From: UBA922 sp964571295
GTDB taxonomy: Bacteria > Patescibacteriota > Patescibacteriia > Magasanikbacterales > UBA922
Direction: 5' to 3'
Assembly (NCBI GenBank): GCA_964571295.1
Contig: CAZNAO010000039.1
Location: 1-8,251 of the forward strand
DNA: 8,251 nucleotides
Positions 1 through 5,814 of the stretch are shown one piece after another. Made by a program: the position numbers and the translations under genes. Numbering within the stretch: position 1 is the stretch's first letter; every line of letters starts with the position of its first letter. The notes beneath the pieces were generated by a model that saw only the letters and a program-made list of their open reading frames with translations, was not told the origin of the DNA and ran no database searches.

Positions 1-795
1 ACTGATAGTAATAACGGACTTCAAGCAATCCTTAATCAATCAGTCGACTTACAGAAACAATCAAATGCTTTGTTGGTTGAGATAAAATCCTTTCGTGACC
101 AATCAGCTAAACTAGTTGAAGATATAAAACAAACAAAGGATGCTGTTTTAAGAATGAAAGAAGAATCCGGACAAGGGCTTAAAGAGATAAATGCTAATAA
201 GTCAGAAGTTGAGAAAATCACAGCGTTGATTACAGATACAGGTTTTGCAAATTCTTTTCAAGAGAGAGAAAAATTATTACGTAGAAGTTCTTTGATTTGG
301 CTGGGTGTTTTTGTTTTAGGTATAATTTTGCTCTCTACTATGTTGTTTATTTTATTTCGTGGAGATAGTCATCCTGGAATAGAAACGACATTATATAGAT
401 TAACACTAACATCACCGCTGTTGTTTTTAGTTGCTTTGGCTGCAAAACAATATAGTCATGAGAGAAAACTTAATGAAAAATATGCCTCTAAGGCTGTGAT
501 CGCGGCTGTGATAAGAAATCACACAAAGTTTTTGTTAGAAGATGTTGTAAATGTTAGCGTTAAGAGTAAATTACCTGAGACTAGAGTTGATATAGTTAAA
601 TTTGTTTCAGATAATTTGTGTTTGCTTTACCAATCTCCTTATGAAGAGGTTTCTAATACAAAAGAGAAGTTGGGCAAGTCAAGAAATAAAAAAGATGGTA
701 CTGTTTTTTTGGAAGAAGTTAAAGCGTTACAAGATTTGTTACCCGATACTGAAACTTTTAAGAAGGTATTAGATTTGATTGTTAAAATGAAATAA
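1..795 (+). CDS. Coiled-coil membrane protein with two transmembrane helices, 5' end missing
   Basis: The frame is open from base 1, so the gene starts left of the window; the TTG at 70 is only an internal candidate. About 264 residues are visible. Residues 1-90 are polar and rich in Gln, Lys and Glu, with the spacing of a coiled coil. A strongly hydrophobic helix (about 97-119, SLIWLGVFVLGIILL...) is followed by a short loop and a second helix (about 132-148). Then comes a charged stretch, YSHERKLNEKYASK (about 151-164), and a helical C-terminal domain. I recall the H-x-x-x-x-N-E-x-Y-x-x-K pattern after paired helices in uncharacterised proteins near restriction systems, so a membrane role tied to the restriction locus is possible but inferred. 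The gene ends two bases before the hsdR start, consistent with one operon. It is visibly more AT-rich than hsdR, which suggests separate origin. No enzymatic motif is seen. Confidence 0.75.
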   Translation, partial: TDSNNGLQAILNQSVDLQKQSNALLVEIKSFRDQSAKLVEDIKQTKDAVLRMKEESGQGLKEINANKSEVEKITALITDTGFANSFQEREKLLRRSSLIWLGVFVLGIILLSTMLFILFRGDSHPGIETTLYRLTLTSPLLFLVALAAKQYSHERKLNEKYASKAVIAAVIRNHTKFLLEDVVNVSVKSKLPETRVDIVKFVSDNLCLLYQSPYEEVSNTKEKLGKSRNKKDGTVFLEEVKALQDLLPDTETFKKVLDLIVKMK

Positions 796-797
796 TT

Positions 798-1729
798 ATG
801 ACCCTCAACGAATCCTCAATCGAAAATCTCTCCCTCGATCTTCTCCGCGAAGCAGGTTTCTTATACGTTAGTCCCGGAGCACTTGAACCCGAACGACCAG
901 ATCTCTCGCAGGTTACCCTTCGTGATCGACTCGTCGCTGCAATAGCAAGGCTCAATCCAGATATTCCCGAAGAAGCGAGGAACTATGCCGCGAATCAGAT
1001 CGTGCATGCGGCAACAGGGACAGATAATATCGTAGAGAATAATCGTGCGGTGCATCGGCTGCTTGTCGAGGGGGTAAAGGTAGAAATTCTTGAGGATGGG
1101 CACATGCGCGGACGAGAAGTGCGGGTGATTGATTGGAATAATATTTTACACAATGATTTTCTTGCAACCAATCAATTCTATATCAAGGGACTTGAGCGAG
1201 ACAAAATTCCTGATGTAGTATTGTTTGTAAACGGATTACCACTCGTCGTGATCGAACTGAAGGATGCTAAGAATGAAGAGGCGACCGTACACAAAGCATT
1301 TACTCAGCTTACGAATTACCAATCAGCAATTCCCGATCTCTTTGCCTACAACGCACTACTCGTCATTTCAGACGGACTCGACGCGCGCACGGGTACGATC
1401 ACAAGCGGATTTGATCGATTTCTTGCGTGGAAATCGATTGATGGAGTGCGGGACGCGAAGCGGACAGTGCCGGAAATTGAAACACTAGTTTTGGGAATGC
1501 TTCGACCTGAGCGATTACTTGATCTCATGCGGAATTTTACGATCTATGAAGAAGAACGAAAACTTGATGATACAGGATTGCCGTATACACGCACGATCAA
1601 GAAAGTGGCAGCATATCATCAGTATTTTGCCGTAGAAAAATCAGTAGCCTCTACATTGCGCGCGACTGCGAGTGATCATAAGGCCGGGGTGGTGTGGCAT
1701 ACCCAGGGATCGGGAAAGTCATTGTCAAT
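798..1729 (+). CDS. hsdR: Type I restriction endonuclease subunit R, N-terminal part (nuclease domain and Walker A)
   Basis: HsdR is the ATP-driven translocating and cutting subunit of type I restriction enzymes; it works with HsdM and HsdS, neither of which is in the window. This part gives 310 clear residues. The PD-(D/E)XK nuclease core is visible: PD at 138-139, ELK at 153-155 and the RecB-type motif QLTNY at 170-174. The SF2 helicase P-loop HTQGSGKS is at 301-308. The sequence then runs into a 10-N gap. The frame as written stops at 1757, just past the gap. The start ATG at 798 lies two bases after the preceding stop and has no clear Shine-Dalgarno, so coupling to the upstream gene is likely. 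The family assignment is certain from the motifs; whether the gene is intact in the organism is not. Confidence 0.93.
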
Positions 1730-1739
1730 NNNNNNNNNN
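1730..1739. other. Scaffold gap of 10 N inside hsdR
   Basis: Ten unknown bases. From the family pattern GKS-x(about 15)-NPTIVVLTDRND, only about four residues of HsdR are missing between the left flank and the GEIIQKLNNP stretch on the right. The true gap could still be much longer if an element is inserted here. Confidence 0.98.
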
Positions 1740-1849
1740 GTTGACCATAATAATTAATAAAATCTTACACATAATCGAGAAAAAGTTGGCTGGAAGTGAT
1801 AGCTATGAAGTCATGGAATCATGTTCATAAAAAGCAGGAGGAACAACAG
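1740..1849 (+). other. Non-hsdR insert of about 110 bases next to the gap
   Basis: This AT-rich stretch separates the two hsdR parts and does not resemble HsdR. In the frame of the downstream hsdR part it has stops (TGA 1742, TAA 1748, 1751 and 1772). A different frame is open from 1741 to a TAA at 1828-1830 and could be the tail of another gene (last residues SDSYEVMESCS). It then ends in a ribosome-binding site. It may be the right end of an inserted element, a strain variant, or a misjoined contig end. Confidence 0.7.
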
Positions 1850-1852
1850 ATG
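1836..1852 (+). promoter_or_regulatory. Strong Shine-Dalgarno (AGGAGG) and ATG before the hsdR C-terminal part
   Basis: AGGAGG at 1836-1841 is followed by an 8-base spacer and an ATG at 1850-1852 in frame with the helicase part of HsdR. This is the best ribosome-binding site in the window. It argues for ATG 1850 over the GTG at 1796 or the ATG at 1805 as the start, if this part is translated on its own. Confidence 0.6.
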
Positions 1853-4018
1853 AACGGCGAAATTATTCAGAAACTCAATAACCCGACGATCGTCGTATTG
1901 ACTGATCGAAATGATTTGGATCAGCAATTGTTTGATACCTTTGCGGGTGCAACAGAATTGTTGCGCCAGGAACCGCGGCAGGCAGAGAGTAGGGAAGATT
2001 TGAAGAAATTGTTATCGACCAGCGGCGGAGGGGTAATTTTTACCACCATTCAGAAATTTTCACTTGAGGGCGGAGGTACGAAGTATCCGCTGTTGTCTGA
2101 TCGATCAAATATTGTCGTGATTGCGGATGAAGCGCATCGGAGCCAGTATGGACTCAGTGCAAAAGTGCGGGAAGGGAAAGAAGGTGCGATGGTGAGTTAT
2201 GGATTCGCAAAATATATGCGTGACGCATTGCCCAATGCCTCGTTTATCGGGTTTACCGGAACCCCGATTGAAAAAGATGATGCTAATACTCGTGCGGTTT
2301 TTGGCGACTATGTCGATGTGTATGATATTCAGGCTGCGGTGGATGATGGAGCGACAGTTCCGATCAGCTATGAATCACGATTGGTCAAGCTTGAATTCAA
2401 TGAGGGGGCGAAGGGTGAGCTTGATCGTGCAGTGGATGATGTACTCGAAAGTGAAGAAGTGAGTGTGAGTGACAAGGCAAAAGCCAAGTGGGCACAGCTC
2501 GAAGCAATTGTGGGTCATCAGGCGCGTATCAAAGATATTGCACGTGATTTGGTGGCGCATTTTGAGATGCGACAAACAGTGTTTGCAGGAAAAGCAATGA
2601 TTGTAACCATGAGTCGGCGTATCGCAGTGGAACTCTATGATGAGATTGTAAAATTGAAACCAGAATGGCACAGTGATAGCAAGAAAGATGGAGTAATCAA
2701 GGTAGTGATGACTGCAGCATCGAGTGATCCTGCCTCATACCAGCCACATCACACGACCAAAGATGATCGAACTGACATCGCAACACGATTCAAAGATGTG
2801 CATGATCCGCTGAAACTCGTCATTGTACGCGACATGTGGCTCACCGGATTTGATGTACCATGTCTCCATACGATGTATATCGATAAACCGATGCGCGGTG
2901 CCAATCTCATGCAGGCAATTGCTCGGGTGAATCGAAAATTCGGTGACAAACCGGGCGGTCTCATCGTTGACTACATCGGTATTGCAAGTGACCTCAAGGA
3001 AGCCCTGTCGGTCTATACTGAGAGTGGGGGAACTGGTGGTATGATTGCTGATCAGAGCGTGGATACCGTGCCACACATGCTTGGTAAACTTGAAGTCGTG
3101 CAGGGAATAATAGAGGGAGTATCGTATCAAAAGTATTTTGAAGAAGATGCAAGAGGGAAATTGGAAGCAATTCTTGAAGTTGAAGATTTTTTGCTCGGAA
3201 ATACTGATCGGAAAGATCGATTTGTGAAAGAAGTGACCGCTTTGTCAAAATTATTTGCACTTGCAATGCCACATATTCGCGCACTTGAAATCCGAGATGA
3301 AGTCGCATTTTTCCAGGCAGTCAAAGCGAGGATGACTAAGCTTGCGAGTGATGGGGGAAATCGAGATATCGAAGTTGAAACCACCATTCGACAATTGGTA
3401 GATAAAGCGGTGGTGTCGCAGGGTGTTATTGATATTTTTGACGCTGCAGGAATCAAAAAACCTGATATTTCTATTCTTTCTGATGAATTTCTTGAGGAAA
3501 TCCGCGGCATGAAGCGAGAAAATATTGCACTTGAATTGCTCAAGAAAATTTTAAATGATGAAATACGGGGGCGAGGGAAGAAAAATGCAGTACAGAGTAA
3601 GAAATTTTCAGACATGTTGCATGCTGCAATCAAGAAATATCAAAATAATTTATTGACCGCTGCGCAAGTGATTGAAGAATTGATCAAGCTGGCACATGAA
3701 GTCCGAGAAGCAGATAAACGTGGGGAAAATTTGGGATTGAGCGACGATGAGATTGCGTTTTACGATGCACTGGTTCAAAATGAAAGTGCAGGCGAGGTGT
3801 TGGGAGATGAAACCTTGCGAGAATTGGCTCGAATTCTTGTTGCTCGGGTACGAGAAAATGCAACGATTGATTGGAGTCTTCGTGAATCAGCTCGCGCTCG
3901 TATGCGTATCATGGTGAAACGCCTACTCAATCAATATGGGTATCCTCCAGATGCGCAAGAAATTGCAACTGATACGGTATTGAAACAGGCAGAGTTATTT
4001 GCAGGGGAAAGTGTATAA
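1850..4018 (+). CDS. hsdR: Type I restriction endonuclease subunit R, C-terminal part (helicase motor and helical domain)
   Basis: This is the rest of HsdR, about 722 residues. Numbered from the GTG at 1796, the motifs are: NPTIVVLTDRNDLD (motif Ia region, 29-42), DEAH (motif II, 111-114), FTGTP (motif III, 153-157), TGFDVP (motif V, 350-355) and QAIARVNR (motif VI, 373-380). From about 400 to the end is the alpha-helical domain that in this family contacts the methylase core. Joined to the N-terminal part it would make about 1,035 residues, normal for HsdR, so apart from the interruption at 1730-1849 the gene looks complete and undecayed, with no frameshift. Alone, this part lacks the nuclease site and Walker A, so it could not restrict DNA. 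HsdR homology begins at about GEII, right after ATG 1850. Stop is TAA; the next gene starts 18 bases later. Confidence 0.93.
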   Translation: MNGEIIQKLNNPTIVVLTDRNDLDQQLFDTFAGATELLRQEPRQAESREDLKKLLSTSGGGVIFTTIQKFSLEGGGTKYPLLSDRSNIVVIADEAHRSQYGLSAKVREGKEGAMVSYGFAKYMRDALPNASFIGFTGTPIEKDDANTRAVFGDYVDVYDIQAAVDDGATVPISYESRLVKLEFNEGAKGELDRAVDDVLESEEVSVSDKAKAKWAQLEAIVGHQARIKDIARDLVAHFEMRQTVFAGKAMIVTMSRRIAVELYDEIVKLKPEWHSDSKKDGVIKVVMTAASSDPASYQPHHTTKDDRTDIATRFKDVHDPLKLVIVRDMWLTGFDVPCLHTMYIDKPMRGANLMQAIARVNRKFGDKPGGLIVDYIGIASDLKEALSVYTESGGTGGMIADQSVDTVPHMLGKLEVVQGIIEGVSYQKYFEEDARGKLEAILEVEDFLLGNTDRKDRFVKEVTALSKLFALAMPHIRALEIRDEVAFFQAVKARMTKLASDGGNRDIEVETTIRQLVDKAVVSQGVIDIFDAAGIKKPDISILSDEFLEEIRGMKRENIALELLKKILNDEIRGRGKKNAVQSKKFSDMLHAAIKKYQNNLLTAAQVIEELIKLAHEVREADKRGENLGLSDDEIAFYDALVQNESAGEVLGDETLRELARILVARVRENATIDWSLRESARARMRIMVKRLLNQYGYPPDAQEIATDTVLKQAELFAGESV

Positions 4019-4036
4019 AATATTATTTGTATAGGT

Positions 4037-4468
4037 ATGTCCAAAAATCAAGAAAACGGTCGTGCAGGTGAATTGGACGTAGTAGAAAATGTACCCTGTC
4101 CAAACTGCACTAAAAAACTCATGATTTTACCTCCCAATTATCCGCTCTATGATGTGCAGTGCACTGGATGTTCATTTCGTGCGCAGGTAAAGACCAATCA
4201 ATCAAAACCAAAACCGATTATCTTTGGTGCAGGGTGGGAAATAATGGATAAAGTATTGAAATCTGGTTTTATTACACCACCACTGATTGCAAATTTCAAA
4301 TGGAAAGACAAAGAAGGGGAGCATCAAGAAATTAGGTTTTATCCCTTTGTCCCAAAAACACATTTGAAGAAACACAAATTATCAGAGACCGCACGGCGTG
4401 CGAATTATTGGATGTTTAATTATGTGAATTTGGATAAACTCCCTTTTTTTGTATTACTCAAGAAATAA
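4037..4468 (+). CDS. Small zinc-finger nuclease resembling the DpnI catalytic domain
   Basis: A 143-residue protein with CPNC (21-24) and CTGC (42-45), a likely zinc site, wrapped round a nuclease-like stretch YDVQCTGCSFRAQVK. The arrangement matches DpnI as I recall it: CPNC, then ADFYCNHC, then ELK, and near the end a TARRA block followed by a short NIDLSQVP-type strand. Here the same places hold YDVQCTGC, QVK and ETARRANYW...VNLDKLP. The candidate active site is D39, Q50 and K52, with Q in place of the usual acidic residue. DpnI cuts adenine-methylated DNA; its C-terminal winged helix is absent, since this protein is little longer than the catalytic domain alone. The substrate is therefore unknown. 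It follows hsdR by 18 bases and probably shares its transcript; the ATG has only a weak, close AGG. It could alternatively be an inactive zinc-finger relative. Confidence 0.62.
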   Translation: MSKNQENGRAGELDVVENVPCPNCTKKLMILPPNYPLYDVQCTGCSFRAQVKTNQSKPKPIIFGAGWEIMDKVLKSGFITPPLIANFKWKDKEGEHQEIRFYPFVPKTHLKKHKLSETARRANYWMFNYVNLDKLPFFVLLKK

Positions 4469-4493
4469 CTATGTCCGATTACTACAACCCCAC
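4469..4493 (+). repeat. Direct repeat, copy 1 (start of the PD-(D/E)XK nuclease gene)
   Basis: CT followed by ATGTCCGAYTACTACAAC and CCCAC. It matches copy 3 (6662) over 25 bases with one difference (T for C in the Asp codon). It begins directly after the stop of the DpnI-like gene, which also shares a short A-rich lead-in (TCAA..AAATAAC) with copy 2. Confidence 0.9.
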
Positions 4494-4521
4494 CCAAAAC
4501 GTGCGGTATAACTTCTGGTAA
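4471..4521 (+). pseudogene. Truncated 5' end of a PD-(D/E)XK nuclease gene, or 16-residue leader ORF
   Basis: Reads MSDYYNPTQNVRYNFW then TAA. The first eight residues equal those of the full nuclease at 6664 except that the DNA has GAT for GAC. The next eight follow the same pattern (T-x-x-x-x-aromatic-N-aromatic) but have diverged. It starts two bases after the DpnI-like stop, as an intact operon gene would, so the nuclease gene may once have begun here. Most likely a scar; a translated short peptide is not excluded. Confidence 0.6.
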
Positions 4522-4538
4522 ATTGGAAACCAAATTTA
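4519..4538 (+). repeat. Short inverted repeat (hairpin) after the scar
   Basis: TAAATTGG, loop AAA, CCAAATTTA: eight pairs with one bulged A. It overlaps the scar's stop codon and lies nine bases before the terminator. It could be part of the same transcription end or an operator; no partner is evident. Confidence 0.4.
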
Positions 4539-4546
4539 TGTGACCC

Positions 4547-4576
4547 AATCGAACACTAAAACTGTTCGATTTTTTT
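4547..4576 (+). terminator. Rho-independent terminator
   Basis: A perfect nine-base stem, AATCGAACA and TGTTCGATT, with a seven-base loop (CTAAAAC), runs straight into a T tract (4570-4576). It would end the transcript from hsdR and the DpnI-like gene and separate it from the FtsZ-like gene. Confidence 0.85.
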
Positions 4577-4602
4577 GTATCATTAGATCGGTATGCTATA
4601 GT
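4575..4602 (+). promoter_or_regulatory. Sigma-70 type promoter with extended -10 for the FtsZ-like gene
   Basis: TTGTAT (4575-4580), a 16-base spacer, and TATAGT (4597-4602) preceded by TGC, an extended -10. Transcription would start near 4609, giving a leader of about 30 bases. AGGA at 4631-4634 sits six bases before the ATG at 4641 as ribosome-binding site. The promoter begins in the T tract of the preceding terminator, so the FtsZ-like gene has its own compact control unit. Confidence 0.65.
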
Positions 4603-4640
4603 ACCTTTACTCTCTTATTACCTCTAAATTAGGACTTCCT

Positions 4641-5564
4641 ATGCCATCAAAAAAATATGCACATACATTGCCACGTATCACGATTATGTCTATTGGGGGT
4701 CGAGGTGCGACGATTCTCGATCGATTGCATGCGATCGGCTCGCCACAGATACAGCTCGTAGCCGTAGGCACGGCACGTGGACTCGAATATGCTACACAGA
4801 TTGATACAAAAATCGAACTTCCCGAGAGTGGCGGAATTCAGTTGGGTGTAGACATTCCTCGCCATGCGAGAGAAAGTGTGGAAGTGTGTGAAGCGGAAAT
4901 CCGTGCGGTGGTGACAGGATCAGACATGGTGTTTCTCATAGGGAATATTGCCACCGAATCAAATGGGTACCAGGTTGCGGCAGTTGCTGAAATTATTCGG
5001 AGTATGGGTATACTCACGTGTTTTGTAGGTGCGACTGCATTTCCATTTCAGGGAATTGCAGCAGAGCGACAGGTGATTGCCGGGACACGGGTGGTGAGTG
5101 ATGCAGTGGATGGATTCTTGCTCGTCGATAGTGGGAAGGTGATGACGATTGCGAGTGCGAGCGAGGGGTTGGTACAGGTGAATCGGGTGATCGAGCAGAT
5201 GATTGCGATGATTCTTGATATTGTCTCGACCCATGGAATTATCAATGTGGATTTTGCGGATTTGAAGACCACGATTCGCTCGGCTGGACCATTATTTTTT
5301 CAGAGTGTTGAAGAAGATGAGAATTCGATCGAGCGGATGAAGGACGCATTATTTCTCCATCCCGCGCTTACATTCCCCGCAGTATCCGGGCTCACTCGAG
5401 TAGTATACGTGCTCTATGCGGGAGCTGGAGTGCTCATGGATACGGTTACTGAGATTGGGAATTATATTGCGTCTCGGGTGGATGCGAGCGCGCGAATTGT
5501 GTTTGGGGTGGTGTCTGATGAGCAGATGAAAGGGAAAGTGCGGGTAGTATTGATCGGCGCGTAA
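4641..5564 (+). CDS. Divergent FtsZ-like protein lacking the tubulin GTP-binding signature
   Basis: 307 residues that follow the FtsZ globular fold end to end. A first glycine loop SIGGRGATILDRL (17-29) stands where FtsZ has GVGGGGGNAVNRM. SDMVFLIGNIATESNGYQVAAVAEI (94-118, interrupted here by no gap) aligns with the region of the T4 loop, but GGGTGTG is replaced by NIATESNG. FPFQG (134-138) matches the FSFEG strand. The T7 loop, which in FtsZ completes the neighbour's active site, is well kept: INVDFADLKTTIRSAG (201-216). RIVFGVVSDEQMKGKVRVVLI closes the C-terminal domain. There is no C-terminal linker or partner-binding tail. In FtsZ the T4 loop binds GTP phosphates, so this protein probably binds nucleotide poorly or differently; it could cap or modulate FtsZ filaments or form its own. 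It has its own terminator-promoter unit and sits between repeats 1 and 2. Reading frame is intact, so it appears maintained. Confidence 0.8.
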   Translation: MPSKKYAHTLPRITIMSIGGRGATILDRLHAIGSPQIQLVAVGTARGLEYATQIDTKIELPESGGIQLGVDIPRHARESVEVCEAEIRAVVTGSDMVFLIGNIATESNGYQVAAVAEIIRSMGILTCFVGATAFPFQGIAAERQVIAGTRVVSDAVDGFLLVDSGKVMTIASASEGLVQVNRVIEQMIAMILDIVSTHGIINVDFADLKTTIRSAGPLFFQSVEEDENSIERMKDALFLHPALTFPAVSGLTRVVYVLYAGAGVLMDTVTEIGNYIASRVDASARIVFGVVSDEQMKGKVRVVLIGA

Positions 5565-5584
5565 CAATATAGAATAAAATTCAA
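5530..5584 (+). repeat. 55-base duplication, left copy (gap flank)
   Basis: Identical to 5685-5739. It covers the last codons and stop of the FtsZ-like gene plus 20 bases downstream, and ends exactly at the N run. A 55-base identity meeting both edges of a gap fits a shared assembly k-mer rather than biology. Confidence 0.95.
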
Positions 5585-5684
5585 NNNNNNNNNNNNNNNN
5601 NNNNNNNNNNNNNNNNNNNNNNNNNNNNNNNNNNNNNNNNNNNNNNNNNNNNNNNNNNNNNNNNNNNNNNNNNNNNNNNNNNNN
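5585..5684. other. Scaffold gap of 100 N
   Basis: One hundred N, a conventional placeholder length. Because its two flanks are the same 55 bases, the real gap may be zero or an overlap, in which case the FtsZ-like stop is followed by repeat copy 2 after about 185 bases fewer than shown would suggest, i.e. with one flank removed and no gap. Confidence 0.97.
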
Positions 5685-5739
5685 AAGGGAAAGTGCGGGT
5701 AGTATTGATCGGCGCGTAACAATATAGAATAAAATTCAA
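5685..5739 (+). repeat. 55-base duplication, right copy (gap flank)
   Basis: Exact copy of 5530-5584. It reads as the FtsZ-like gene's last 11 codons and stop without the rest of the gene, directly after the N run. It then continues as CAAAAAATAACCCT into repeat copy 2. Confidence 0.95.
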
Positions 5740-5751
5740 CAAAAAATAACC

Positions 5752-5782
5752 CTATGTCCGACTACTACAACCCCCACTCGAG
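5752..5782 (+). repeat. Direct repeat, copy 2 (start of the PD-(D/E)XK nuclease gene)
   Basis: Matches copy 3 (6662-6691) over all 30 bases, CT plus ATGTCCGACTACTACAAC and CCCC-ACTCGAG, except for one extra C (five C against four). Its A-rich lead-in resembles that of copy 1. Confidence 0.92.
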
Positions 5783-5814
5783 ACAGGGTATATAATTTTA
5801 GGGTCTCCTTATGA
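5754..5814 (+). pseudogene. Truncated, frameshifted 5' end of a PD-(D/E)XK nuclease gene, or leader ORF coupled to the GIY-YIG gene
   Basis: As written it reads MSDYYNPHSRQGI and stops at TAA 5793-5795. Without the extra C it reads MSDYYNPTRDRVYNFRVSL and stops at TGA 5812-5814, which overlaps the GIY-YIG start as ATGA. It shares NPTR with the full nuclease and YNF with copy 1, where the Asn and Phe codons differ only synonymously. It is either a scar of the nuclease gene or, if the extra C is an error, a short translated leader coupled to the next gene. Confidence 0.55.
5791..5803 (+). promoter_or_regulatory. Possible -10 box and ribosome-binding site of the GIY-YIG gene
   Basis: TATAAT at 5791-5796 matches the -10 consensus, but no convincing -35 or extended -10 is present, and a start from it would leave a leader of only about eight bases. 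AGGG at 5800-5803, seven bases before the ATG at 5811, is a reasonable ribosome-binding site. Confidence 0.35.

Noticed and set aside
1740..1849. Right end of a group II intron.
   Set aside because: No domain V-like hairpin is visible in the 110 bases before HsdR resumes.
1690..1860. Intein inserted at the HsdR P-loop (a common intein site); the left frame even reads VDHNN after the gap.
   Set aside because: The frame leading into the second HsdR part contains several stops, and no HN followed by Ser, Thr or Cys lies at the junction before GEII.
3127..3633. Long open frame on the minus strand inside hsdR, and similar minus-strand frames elsewhere.
   Set aside because: They lie opposite clear protein-family motifs on the + strand and are Ser-rich or low-complexity shadows with no family resemblance.
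4471..4576. Leader peptide with three Tyr, hairpin and terminator, looking like an attenuator.
   Set aside because: The next gene has its own promoter beginning in the terminator's T tract, and the peptide is explained as a copy of the nuclease gene's start.
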